Shown: in pieces, positions 1-7,391 of the stretch
How positions within the stretch are numbered: position 1 is the first letter of the stretch
Layout of the letters: every line of letters starts with the position of its first letter
Origin: PWXP01 sp040772845
Lineage (GTDB): Bacteria; Planctomycetota; Planctomycetia; Pirellulales; Thermoguttaceae
DNA length: 64,000 nucleotides
Direction: 5' to 3'
Assembly: GCA_040772845.1 (NCBI GenBank)
Contig: JAXGXG010000001.1
Location: 2,480,001-2,544,000 of the forward strand
Notes under the pieces: model-generated
What the model saw: only the letters and a program-made list of their open reading frames with translations
Told to the model about the DNA's origin: nothing
Databases searched by the model: none
Position numbers and translations under genes: made by a program

Positions 1-25
1 GACCCGTCCGATCGGCGGGGCGTTG

Positions 26-1216
26 CTACTCGGGCGCGCCGGCCTCGCCGCCCGTGCTGCGGACGAGGTAGCGGGGGTTGAGCACGGCGGCCGCGCCCCG
101 TTCCGAGGCCTTGTAGCGGACCACCACGTCCTGGCTGAACTCGGCCTCCGAGTTGCGAGGCGACTGCGTAACCGTAATCGGCCAGTTCTCCATGTAGGCC
201 AACGCGCGGCGGAAGTCGCCCAGAACCCAGTAGCGGCGAGCCTCGGCCGCCGAGACGCCCGACGCAATCAGCCGGCGGTACGCCAGCCGGCTGTCGAACA
301 CGCGGTAGCCGCCCAGCGGGTTGGCGGCCGTCGTGGCCGTTTCCGAGCCGGCGGCCGTGTACGTGATTTCGGCCGCACGGAAGACGCGGTGCGCCGCGTG
401 CCGGTAGGCCGGCATGACCAGCACGGTCGTCGCGTGGACTAGGACCGGCTCCGCCGTGTTCGGATCGAGCATATCGGCAAACAACTGCTCGGCGGCGTCC
501 ACGTCGGTCCAATCGACCAGTTCGCGGTCGAGCTGGTTCACCCAATCGCCGTCGGGCGCCGCGCCGGTGCCCGTGCTGGAATACGTGTCGTACGCCTGCC
601 CCTTCCATCTGTACGCACGATGGAGCCCGAGCGCAAGGTCGACGAGCCGCTTCTCCTTGTTCAGTCCGAGCACTTCGCCCACCTCGGCCGCCCGCTGCAA
701 GATCAGGTGCGTGCGGTCGAAGAAGATGGCCTCTTTGGTCACCGGCACGATCAGGCCCCGCTTGGTCGTCTGCGGCGTTTCAATATAGTCTTCGCCGAAA
801 CCGACGTTCGGATACGGCATGCCCGGATGGACTTCGGTCGCCTCGTCGGCAATGCGGCCGATGCCCGGTAGGCGTTCGCCGTCCAGACTGGTCGGAATGG
901 TATCGACCAGGCGCGACAGGACGAATGCTTCCTGCCGGTACGCTTCGAGCACCTTCGCCTGCACCACCTGACCCGCGATGTTGGAAAAGGCCGTCACGTC
1001 GACGCCATCGCCTGCTTCGAGTACGTACTCGCCGTGTCGCGGGTCGAGCGCCCGCACGCGTTGCGTTCCGAGCGTGGCCTCGGCCAGATCGCGAATACTG
1101 AAGTCTTCAGGCCGCAGATGGCCTTCGCCGAGTGCCTCGTTGAGGTGCTGGACCGTCTGTCGCGGCCCGTTCAGCTCGTACATGCGCCGCAGTTCGCGGT
1201 ACTTGATCGCTCGCAT
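26..1216 (-). CDS. Phage-type major capsid protein (HK97-like)
   Basis: A 396-residue protein that reads as a phage major capsid (coat) subunit: helical N-terminal arm, then an acidic region followed by mixed alpha/beta sequence with a conserved TKRGLIVPVTKEA stretch near residue 150 and a C-terminal VVVRYKASERGAAAVLNPR segment, as in coat proteins of tailed phages. Start chosen because AAGGAG lies about 8 bases upstream. It is the last gene of a minus-strand trio (protease/scaffold, decoration, capsid), the usual head-gene order. The family call rests on sequence pattern and neighbours; exact fold subclass is not certain. Confidence 0.8.
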   Translation of the reverse strand: MRAIKYRELRRMYELNGPRQTVQHLNEALGEGHLRPEDFSIRDLAEATLGTQRVRALDPRHGEYVLEAGDGVDVTAFSNIAGQVVQAKVLEAYRQEAFVLSRLVDTIPTSLDGERLPGIGRIADEATEVHPGMPYPNVGFGEDYIETPQTTKRGLIVPVTKEAIFFDRTHLILQRAAEVGEVLGLNKEKRLVDLALGLHRAYRWKGQAYDTYSSTGTGAAPDGDWVNQLDRELVDWTDVDAAEQLFADMLDPNTAEPVLVHATTVLVMPAYRHAAHRVFRAAEITYTAAGSETATTAANPLGGYRVFDSRLAYRRLIASGVSAAEARRYWVLGDFRRALAYMENWPITVTQSPRNSEAEFSQDVVVRYKASERGAAAVLNPRYLVRSTGGEAGAPE

Positions 1217-1312
1217 TGTCTATGTCTCCTTGGAATAACGGGTTGTGTTTACGAGAACGCAGCAACGTCAGGTTCATCCACACGCTGCATCTTCGTACAG
1301 GCGCGGGACGAC

Positions 1313-1352
1313 GATCGGTCGGATCCGTCCGGTCGGACCGATCCGACCGATC
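1313..1352. repeat. Nested palindrome of the GATCGGTCGGATC repeat family
   Basis: A 13-base arm GATCGGTCGGATC at 1313-1325 is perfectly inverted at 1340-1352, and the spacer itself contains GTCCGGTCGGAC. Related GATC/CGG-rich repeats sit at about 3547-3589 and 7312-7372, each in a gap between genes of the packaging module. Function unknown. Confidence 0.6.
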
Positions 1353-1364
1353 GAACAGGCGGCC

Positions 1365-1847
1365 CTAGGCGCTCGGGCTGCCGCCGGCGATGCCGCCGGT
1401 CATCACGGTCGAACGAATATCGACCAGCACGCAGGTTGGGCTATTGGTCTCGCGCCGAGCGACACGGCCGATTGCACGGTGACTTACCGCCACCGAGGTA
1501 AGCTGCTGGTTGAGCAATCCGTTTCCGGCCGAATTTTCGACGGGCCCCATCAGGTCGCCCAGCTCGTGGTTGCCGGCCGGGGCGTCGAATTCGAACACGC
1601 CGGTCGTAGCCACGCGCACCGGCGACGTCTCGCCTGCACGGCTGCGCTGCATGGCCACGCCCAGAAACCGCGCGGTGAACTCTTCCTGGTTGCCGGGTTC
1701 CGTGCCTTGGTCGGACTGCATCGCGGCCGGCTTGGCATTGTCAACGTCGTGCCACAGCAGATCACCAATCTCGATCTGGGTTGCCGCCTCGACCGCGGCC
1801 ACCACCGGATTCGTATCGCCGTAGCGCCATCGCATTCTGTCTGTCAT
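1365..1847 (-). CDS. Probable capsid decoration / head fibre protein
   Basis: A 160-residue protein between the prohead protease/scaffold and the major capsid gene, exactly where a decoration protein normally lies. The sequence is beta-rich and glycine-rich with short conserved-looking stretches (IEIGDLLWHDVDNAKPA near residue 26, a RFLGVAM turn, VATTGVFEFD), resembling small all-beta capsid decoration proteins. A CGGAG ribosome site precedes the ATG. No enzymatic motif is visible. Assignment is mainly from size, composition and gene order. Confidence 0.55.
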   Translation of the reverse strand: MTDRMRWRYGDTNPVVAAVEAATQIEIGDLLWHDVDNAKPAAMQSDQGTEPGNQEEFTARFLGVAMQRSRAGETSPVRVATTGVFEFDAPAGNHELGDLMGPVENSAGNGLLNQQLTSVAVSHRAIGRVARRETNSPTCVLVDIRSTVMTGGIAGGSPSA

Positions 1848-1885
1848 GAGTAAGGTCTCCGAGGAATAAATGAGGTTGGGGGGAA

Positions 1886-1970
1886 CAGGTGTCAGGTGTC
1901 AGGTGTCAGGTGTCAGGTGTCAGTAACGCGCGAGCGCGTCACTAGCAACTAGCAACTAGCAACTAGTAAC
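1886..1970. repeat. Heptamer tandem repeats (CAGGTGT)5 and (AACTAGC)n
   Basis: Five tandem CAGGTGT units occupy 1886-1920, followed by a short GC-rich spacer and about four AACTAGC units at 1941-1970. The second array overlaps the end of the neighbouring minus-strand gene: on the coding strand its stop codon TAG is the first three bases of a TAGTTGC unit. Confidence 0.85.
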
Positions 1971-2909
1971 GGCGGCGGCGAAGGCCTTCCCGTCCATGGG
2001 GCGGAAGAGGCTATCGATCGACAGCGGGTCGCGCGACTGCGGGCCGGTGGCGCGCGAGTGGCCGTCGAGCGACCGGACCAGGCGGGCGCGCTCTTCGACA
2101 AGCGCCAGCATGGCCGCATCGTCCTCGGCCGCCATGAGCGACTCGAAGAACTCCGGACTGGTCACCGCGCGTGCGGCCGAGTCGCCCTGGTCCGGCGCCG
2201 GCAGCCCGTGTTCGCTCAGCATGCGACGGGCCGTTTCGCGGCGATGGAATCGGGCAATCTCGGCGTCGCGCTCGGCAAGCTGCCGGCGAAGCTGCTGTAG
2301 CTCCGCATCCGCATCGCCACGGATCGCTTCGATCAGGTCGGCCCGACATTCGCCCAGCGACGCAAGCGTCAATGCCGCGAGATCCGGTCCCAACGCATTC
2401 TTCGCTTCGCCTTCGAACAGGCCGCGCGTGGTGGCCGGGTCGGCAACCAGGTCCACGCTTTCCACCTGCACGATGGCCTCGACCACCAGCTCCTCGCCCC
2501 TCCGCGCCGTACGTGCCTGCACGTGATGCGAGAAGCCGACGTTTCCGGGCGCATGTTCGGCGTCCCAGGCGAGTTGTTCGGCCAGTGCGTGTTTGGGGTT
2601 GAAGTGGAAATCGGCGAACAGGCCTTCGCCTTCGCGAAGCTGCACGTTACAGATCGCGCCGATCCGATCCTGGTAGTCGCGCGCCTGGCGGACATGTCCC
2701 TTCGGATGGTTCAGATTCACCTTGGCGCCTTCGTACAGCGGCGCCGCCTGGGCGAGTGCTTCGGGCGAATAGACGCGCCCGTTGCGCGAACGCAGCCCCA
2801 GAATCTTCACGCCGTGAATCACGCCTGCCGCGCGATCCACTCGCTGTGCCGGCGTCTGCCAGCCGGCGAACTCTTGGAGGGTTTCGATGGTTGGATTGGT
2901 TACGGTCAT
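1956..2909 (-). CDS. Prohead protease fused to scaffold-like coiled coil
   Basis: 317 residues. The N-terminal 170 residues look like a phage prohead maturation protease of the herpes-assemblin-like His/Ser type: a candidate catalytic His in KVNLNHPKG, a candidate Ser in GNVGFSHHVQ and the conserved VDLVADPATTRGLFE segment. The remainder is acidic and helical with a heptad-like LQQLRRQLAERDAEIARF coiled coil, as expected for a scaffold domain. Start at 2909 (MTVTNPTIE) is supported by GAGGAAA about 7 bases upstream; a longer reading frame runs upstream through a terminator and is rejected. The stop codon lies inside a TAGTTGC heptamer array. Confidence 0.78.
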   Translation of the reverse strand: MTVTNPTIETLQEFAGWQTPAQRVDRAAGVIHGVKILGLRSRNGRVYSPEALAQAAPLYEGAKVNLNHPKGHVRQARDYQDRIGAICNVQLREGEGLFADFHFNPKHALAEQLAWDAEHAPGNVGFSHHVQARTARRGEELVVEAIVQVESVDLVADPATTRGLFEGEAKNALGPDLAALTLASLGECRADLIEAIRGDADAELQQLRRQLAERDAEIARFHRRETARRMLSEHGLPAPDQGDSAARAVTSPEFFESLMAAEDDAAMLALVEERARLVRSLDGHSRATGPQSRDPLSIDSLFRPMDGKAFAAAVTSC

Positions 2910-2942
2910 CAGGTTTCCTCGCAAAAAGGACGTGGCAAGAAC

Positions 2943-2988
2943 AAAAAAAAGGGCCTGACCGGAACCTCGTGAGGTTCCTGCCAGGCCC
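2943..2988 (-). terminator. Rho-independent terminator (minus strand)
   Basis: GGGCCTG(A)CCGGAACCTC pairs with GAGGTTCC(TG)CCAGGCCC at 2951-2988, followed on the minus strand by a run of eight T. It separates the small gene at 3098-3280 from the protease/scaffold gene. Confidence 0.8.
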
Positions 2989-3097
2989 TTCCGGGTGCCT
3001 GCCGCAAGGCAGGCCCCGGTTCGATACCGTGGTTTGGAGTTTCGTCTTCTATTACGCGCCACTGCCGAAACGGCAGTGGCGCAGTGGCGCGATCACG

Positions 3098-3280
3098 TCA
3101 CCGCTCGATGCGTTCGAGCTTGCGACGTATATGTTGGATGGTGCCGTCCTGCACGTTCAATTCTACGGCAACGACGCCGAAGAATCCGCGCCGGGTCGCC
3201 TCGGCGAGCAGCTCCGCCATGGCGGCTTGGAGCTGTGCCAACTTCTGCTTGTTCCCCGGCGTTGTGGCGTGCGTGATCAT
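3098..3280 (-). CDS. Small conserved-looking protein, 60 aa
   Basis: A 60-residue protein: a helical N-terminal half (KLAQLQAAMAELLAEATRR) followed by GVVAVELNVQDGTIQHIRRK, a beta-turn-beta pattern (hydrophobic strand, DG turn, second strand) vaguely like the short DUF2292/YezD type; that likeness is weak. The ATG at 3280 is preceded by AAGGTGG at good spacing, and a terminator lies downstream, so it appears to be a monocistronic unit at the head of the minus-strand capsid genes. Upstream extension of the frame into an inverted repeat is rejected. Role unknown; its position suggests a phage-module protein. Confidence 0.6.
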   Translation of the reverse strand: MITHATTPGNKQKLAQLQAAMAELLAEATRRGFFGVVAVELNVQDGTIQHIRRKLERIER

Positions 3281-3314
3281 TGCACCCACCTTACCACATT
3301 TCGGAAAAAAATCA

Positions 3315-3378
3315 AGTCGAAGTTTCAGGCCACTTTCGCGCCGGCCGCCCGCGGCCAAAGTGGCCTGAAACTTCGACT
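3315..3378. repeat. Perfect 22-bp inverted repeat
   Basis: The 22 bases at 3315-3336 (starting AGTCGAAGTTTCAGG) are exactly inverted at 3357-3378, with a 20-base GC-rich spacer. The right arm ends on the first base of a candidate -35 box, so it could be an operator or a mobile-repeat footprint. Confidence 0.85.
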
Positions 3379-3406
3379 GGACAAAACCGCGCGTTTGTGC
3401 TAGGCT
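3378..3406 (+). promoter_or_regulatory. Sigma-70-type promoter for a short transcript
   Basis: TGGACA (3378-3383), a 17-base spacer and TAGGCT (3401-3406). It sits immediately downstream of the 22-bp inverted repeat and about 50 bases before an intrinsic terminator. Confidence 0.5.
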
Positions 3407-3412
3407 GACGTG

Positions 3413-3500
3413 CGACGATCGGGTATCGACCGAGCCTGATGCAAGCAGGTATCTCAACAGCCCGTCGCCGGAGAAGGTTCTCCGGCGACGGGCTTTTTTT
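3413..3500 (+). ncRNA. Candidate small RNA (~88 nt) or attenuated leader
   Basis: A well-placed promoter (3378-3406) is followed about 90 bases later by a near-perfect intrinsic terminator with no credible reading frame between. The predicted transcript starts near 3413 and ends in the T run at 3495-3500. Alternatively it is an attenuator for the protease gene that starts at 3619. Inference from signals only; no known RNA family recognised. Confidence 0.4.
3459..3500 (+). terminator. Rho-independent terminator (plus strand)
   Basis: AGCCCGTCGCCGGAGAA at 3459-3475 is perfectly complementary to 3478-3494, giving a very stable GC-rich stem with a tiny loop, followed by seven T including the end of the stem. 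Confidence 0.88.
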
Positions 3501-3618
3501 GCGCTCTGGCATGGATGCGCGGTGGAGCAAGACGCTATCGCAAGATGATCTGTCGGATCCGACGGATCGGTCGGCTCTGACGGATCCCAAACCGTTCTGC
3601 AATGTCAAGGGAGGTATT

Positions 3619-4932
3619 ATGCGAGTCTTTCGGAAACGAGTTGCGTGCTGCGCCGCTGCTGTCGCCCTGGCCGCCGCATTGCCGCGCTGCCAGGCGCAAG
3701 AGAATGCAACGCAGCGGTGGACGGCGTGTGTCGAGGCTACGTGCCGCGTGACGGCGGCCGACGGCGGACGGGGAACCGGCTGTGCGTTCGAACGATCGCA
3801 AGGGTATGTATTCCTGCTGACCGGCGCGCACGTGGCGACCTCCGCGGCGCTGGAGTGCGAGTTCTGGCGAGCGGGCCATCAGTCGCGCCCGCTCGCCGGC
3901 CGCGTCGTGCTGCGCGACGAGACGGCCGACGTTGCCGTCGTGGCCATCGCCCAGCGCGCGTTGGGGGAGAGCGCGCCGCCGGTCGTGCCACTCGCGCCGC
4001 CCGACTGGGTGGCCGCGCCGGGCGATACACTCGGTTCGGTCGGCTGCGCCCGCGGCGCATGGGCGACCGGCTGGCAAGGACATGCCATCGGCTATGATGC
4101 GGCCGATCTCCACTTCCTTCCGGCCCCGGCCAACGGGCGCAGCGGCTCCGCCTTGTTCGACGCCACCGGCCGTTTCATCGTCGGGCTCATACGGGCGCGT
4201 TCGGGCGACGACAGCCGCGGTATTGCCGTCTCCGTACAGACGATCTACCGTGCGCTGGGCAACGCCTCGCAACGCAATGCGGCTTCTCGCACCGCGCTTC
4301 CGCCGGTGACGCTTACCCAGTGCATTGGCGGTCTGTGCCCGCCGCGCGGCAGTTTGCTGCCGTTCGGCAACCGGCAGCCCGACTCGGGGCAGGCGGACGG
4401 GCCGGTCTACCCGACCCTTCCCCTCGCCCGGCGCGGCGCATCGGACAACGGCGCGCACTGGTCCGCAGCGGAGGTGGACTGGTCACAATTGGCCGAGGCA
4501 ATGGCCGGTTCGGCCCAGGCGCAGCGCGACGCGGCCGAAGCACAACTCGCGGCCGCCCGTGCGCAATCCGACTACTTCCGCCGCCAGCAGCAGCTTGCGG
4601 AAGCAGAGGAACACAAGCAACTGCTCCATGCAGCGCCGGGCAGCGCCGGCGAGGCGATCAGCCAGGCCGCGGCCGGCCAGTTCTCGCAGGCATTCGATAC
4701 GGCGACCGACGGCCCCATGCTCGGCTGGCTGGGTCAGGTGATCGTCTATGGCTTGCTGGCGCTTACGGGACTTACCGGCGTGCCGGCCCTGTTGATCCGA
4801 TTCGGCGTGCCCCTGGCCTTGCGCGCCGTGGGCAAGCGGCTCAAATCCGGCCTGCACACCGAAGCCGACGTCGTTGTCAACGAAATCGCCGCCCGAACCG
4901 TGCGAAGCATGAACGGTGCGGTGAAACGGTAA
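3619..4932 (+). CDS. Secreted trypsin-like serine protease with C-terminal membrane segment
   Basis: 437 residues starting at an ATG preceded by AAGGGAGG. Residues 1-26 form a signal peptide (basic RKR, Ala-rich core, cleavage near CQA). The protease domain carries the triad His71 (TGAHV), Asp104 (ETADVAVV) and Ser175 (GRSGSAL), typical of the trypsin/V8 fold. After about residue 225 comes Pro-rich linker, an Ala/Gln-rich coiled coil (around 300-345) and a hydrophobic segment (about 370-395) before a basic tail. It lies between the capsid genes and ParB/terminase genes although it has an export signal, which is odd for a phage-head module. Substrate unknown. Confidence 0.75.
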   Translation: MRVFRKRVACCAAAVALAAALPRCQAQENATQRWTACVEATCRVTAADGGRGTGCAFERSQGYVFLLTGAHVATSAALECEFWRAGHQSRPLAGRVVLRDETADVAVVAIAQRALGESAPPVVPLAPPDWVAAPGDTLGSVGCARGAWATGWQGHAIGYDAADLHFLPAPANGRSGSALFDATGRFIVGLIRARSGDDSRGIAVSVQTIYRALGNASQRNAASRTALPPVTLTQCIGGLCPPRGSLLPFGNRQPDSGQADGPVYPTLPLARRGASDNGAHWSAAEVDWSQLAEAMAGSAQAQRDAAEAQLAAARAQSDYFRRQQQLAEAEEHKQLLHAAPGSAGEAISQAAAGQFSQAFDTATDGPMLGWLGQVIVYGLLALTGLTGVPALLIRFGVPLALRAVGKRLKSGLHTEADVVVNEIAARTVRSMNGAVKR

Positions 4933-4952
4933 GGGCAGTAACACGTAATGAC

Positions 4953-5069
4953 GAATGTCGAAAATCAAATGACGAAGGAAGCACGAAGCCGGAAATCCGA
5001 AACGGCTTGTACCCATGTCCTTCGAGCTTCGTCCTTCGTGCTTCCTTCGTCATTTGATTTTCGACATTC
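4953..5069. repeat. Perfect 36-bp inverted repeat (MITE/REP-like)
   Basis: Bases 4953-4988 (starting GAATGTCGAAAATCAAATG) are exactly inverted at 5034-5069, with 45 bases between. The left arm is preceded by a second partial AATGACG copy. The AT-rich arms contrast with the surrounding GC-rich DNA. It fills the gap between the protease and ParB genes. Confidence 0.85.
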
Positions 5070-5090
5070 GACATTCCCCACCCCAGAGAC

Positions 5091-5660
5091 GTGACCATGC
5101 ACATTCGTGACCGTATCAAGGAACTGCGCCGCGTTCGCGCGGCGCAGCTTCGACCGAACCCGCGAAACTGGCGAACGCATCCGGACCGGCAGCGCGACGC
5201 GCTGCGCGGCGTATTGGCCGAGATCGGTTATGCCGACGCGCTGCTCGCCCGCGAACTGCCCGACGGCTCGCTCGAACTGGTCGACGGCCACTTGCGGGCA
5301 GAAACGACGCCCGAACTGGAAGTGCCCGTGCTGGTGCTCGACCTTTCCGAGCAGGAGGCGGCGAAGCTGCTCGCACTATTGGACCCGCTGGCCGGACTGG
5401 CCGAGGCCGATTCCAACCTGCTCGATCAACTGCTCGCCGAGGTGGAAACCAACAACGAGGCCGTGCGCCAACTGCTGGACGACCTGGCCGCCGAGCCCGC
5501 GCCAACGACAGACGACGAGCCTGGCGACGCACTCGCCGGCGACGTTGCCGTCCCTGACGGCTATCAGGTTGTGGTCGAATGCCGCGACGAGCAACAGCAG
5601 CGCGACGTGTACGAACGGCTCACCGCCGACGGCCTTTCTTGCCGGCTGCTGACGTTGTAG
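5091..5660 (+). CDS. ParB/Srx-like N-terminal domain protein
   Basis: 189 residues. The N-terminal half has a ParB-like fold signature: QLRPNPRNWRTHP, then a helix with LAEIGYADALLAR and the ParB box LVDGHLRAE near residue 65 (compare the usual IDGHRR). The middle is an acidic helical linker and the C-terminus VPDGYQVVVECRDEQQQR...LLTL forms a small beta-alpha unit. Such proteins are common beside terminases in prophages, often with a DNA methylase; none is present here. GTG at 5091 or ATG at 5097 could start it. The stop TAG begins a TAGTTGC heptamer array. Role in DNA recognition is inferred. Confidence 0.7.
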   Translation: MTMHIRDRIKELRRVRAAQLRPNPRNWRTHPDRQRDALRGVLAEIGYADALLARELPDGSLELVDGHLRAETTPELEVPVLVLDLSEQEAAKLLALLDPLAGLAEADSNLLDQLLAEVETNNEAVRQLLDDLAAEPAPTTDDEPGDALAGDVAVPDGYQVVVECRDEQQQRDVYERLTADGLSCRLLTL

Positions 5661-5760
5661 TTGCTAGTTGCTAGTAACGCGCTCACGCGAAAACACCGTC
5701 CACTTCGGCAAGTCACTACAACCAGCAACCAGCAACTGAAAACTGAAAACTGAAAACTAC
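5658..5760. repeat. Heptamer arrays (TAGTTGC)n and (AACTGAA)n
   Basis: The stop codon of the ParB-like gene opens a TAGTTGC-TAGTTGC-TAG array at 5658-5674; further on, AACCAGC units and three AACTGAA units run up to the ATG of the next gene at 5762. Confidence 0.8.
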
Positions 5761-5761
5761 T

Positions 5762-6832
5762 ATGCTCGACGTTCACGTAGAATGCCCTGTGTACGATTCA
5801 TTCCGCGTGCGGCAGGTGGCCGGCATGTTCGATGTGCCGCCGGCTGCGAAGGCGTGCGAGCGGTTCCGCATCGACATGCCGGAACTGGGCGACACATGGC
5901 AAATCGGACTGATTGTCGGCCCGTCGGGCAGCGGGAAGAGCACGGTTGCCCGGCGGCTGTTCGGATCGCGATTGGTCGGCCCGAAGCCCTGGCCGCAGCA
6001 GCGCGCGGTGGTCGATGGCATGGGGAACCTTCCGATCAAGCAGATTGCCGGCCTGTTCACAGCCGTGGGATTCAGTTCGCCGCCCGGCTGGATAAAGCCG
6101 TACCGGGTGCTTTCAGGCGGCGAGCGATTCCGGTGCGACCTGGCCCGCGCGATTGCCGAGACGCCGGCCGGCGAGATCCTGGCGTTCGACGAGTTCACCA
6201 GCGTGGTCGATCGGAACGTGGCTCGGGTCGCGTCGGCCGCGGTGGCCAAAGGGATTCGGGCCGGGCGGATCGGCTGCCGGTTTGTGGCCGTAACGTGCCA
6301 TTACGACGTGACCGAATGGCTCGCGCCCGACTGGATTCTCGACATGGCGACGGCGACATTCCAACGGAGGTGTCTTCAACGACCGCCGATCGAGCTTAAG
6401 CTGTTTCGTTGCTCGCATGGTGCGTGGCGACTGTTTGCGCGGCATCACTATCTGAGCGGCCGTTTGAGCCGGTTCGCCCGTTGCTTCCTGGCAACGTGGG
6501 AGGGGAATCCGGTCTCGTTTTGCGCTACCCTATCGCTGATCGGCCGCAAGCGGCGATGGCGAATCACGCGCATGGTGACCTTGCCCGACTACCAGGGGTT
6601 GGGCATCGGAATGGCCGTGGCGGAAGCCGTGGGCGATTTGCATCGCCAGCAGGGAGAGCGGCTCAACCTGACGGCCAGTCATCCGGCCGTCATCGGACAT
6701 TGCCGCCGTAGCGAGCGCTGGCGGACCATCGGCGTTGCCCGCGCCCGCCCGCGGCGCAACGAGCGGTTCCTTCCCGGTTATCGCAGCGCGGCAGGTCGAG
6801 CCGTGGCGAGCTTCGAATATCGCGGAGGCTGA
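5762..6832 (+). CDS. Fusion of ABC-type ATPase and GNAT acyltransferase
   Basis: 356 residues. The N-terminal domain (about 1-205) is a complete but soluble ABC-type nucleotide-binding domain: Walker A GPSGSGKST at 53-61, signature LSGGE at 117-121, Walker B ILAFDE at 139-144 and a switch-like histidine in VAVTCHYDV. There is no membrane segment. The C-terminal domain (about 215-345) has GNAT features: HHYLSG, a strand ITRMVTLPDYQ followed by the acyl-CoA loop GLGIG. It sits four bases before the small terminase gene and after a ParB-like gene. A role in DNA handling or modification during packaging is only an inference; the GNAT-fold Mom proteins of phages that modify DNA bases are one precedent. 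Confidence 0.75.
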   Translation: MLDVHVECPVYDSFRVRQVAGMFDVPPAAKACERFRIDMPELGDTWQIGLIVGPSGSGKSTVARRLFGSRLVGPKPWPQQRAVVDGMGNLPIKQIAGLFTAVGFSSPPGWIKPYRVLSGGERFRCDLARAIAETPAGEILAFDEFTSVVDRNVARVASAAVAKGIRAGRIGCRFVAVTCHYDVTEWLAPDWILDMATATFQRRCLQRPPIELKLFRCSHGAWRLFARHHYLSGRLSRFARCFLATWEGNPVSFCATLSLIGRKRRWRITRMVTLPDYQGLGIGMAVAEAVGDLHRQQGERLNLTASHPAVIGHCRRSERWRTIGVARARPRRNERFLPGYRSAAGRAVASFEYRGG

Positions 6833-6836
6833 ACGC

Positions 6837-7277
6837 ATGAGCAAGGCTGGCCGACCCCCGGTTCTGGACGCCGTAAAACGGGCCGATATTCTGACGATCC
6901 TGAGCGTCGGCTGTTCGCGACGCGCGGCGGCCCGTTACGTCGGCTGCGCACCGAGCACCATTGCCGCGACCGCGCAGCGCGATCCCGAATTCGCCCGGCA
7001 GCTTGCCCGTGTGGAGCAGACGAGCCAGATCGGCCTGATCAAGAACATTCGCGATGCGGCGAAGAAACCCCAATACTGGCGCGCCGCCGCCTGGGCCCTC
7101 GAACGCTTGAACCCCGAAGACTTCGCACTCCGCAGCCCCGACGTGGTTACCGTCGAGCAGATGCACGCGATCATCAGGCAGCTTGCCCAGGTATTGGTGG
7201 AGCATGTGCCGATCGCCCGCCACCGCAAGCAGGTTCTTCGCGCCATCGAACGCATGATGTCGGAATTGCCGGCGTAG
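6837..7277 (+). CDS. Terminase small subunit-like DNA-binding protein
   Basis: 146 residues. The N-terminal part contains a helix-turn-helix (SRRAAARYVGCAPSTIAAT, residues about 27-45), then a charged helical region and a C-terminal helix. Position immediately upstream of the large terminase, size and HTH fit the small terminase that recognises DNA for packaging. ATG at 6837 follows the previous stop by four bases with GGAGG upstream, so translation is probably coupled to the ABC/GNAT gene. Confidence 0.65.
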   Translation: MSKAGRPPVLDAVKRADILTILSVGCSRRAAARYVGCAPSTIAATAQRDPEFARQLARVEQTSQIGLIKNIRDAAKKPQYWRAAAWALERLNPEDFALRSPDVVTVEQMHAIIRQLAQVLVEHVPIARHRKQVLRAIERMMSELPA

Positions 7278-7311
7278 GGTGTTTGAAATGCAACCGGAGC
7301 CCTACCGGAAT

Positions 7312-7372
7312 TGGACCGATCCGGCGGATCTGCCGAATGGGTCGGATCTGCCGGATCGGTCGGCTCTTCATC
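7312..7372. repeat. GATCCGGCGGATC-type repeat cluster
   Basis: Four to five degenerate GGATCNGNCGGATC units between the small and large terminase genes. The sequence GGATCGGTCGGCTCT is shared with the cluster near 3563, showing they belong to the same family. Confidence 0.6.
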
Positions 7373-7391
7373 TTCCATGACCGGAGAAGAC

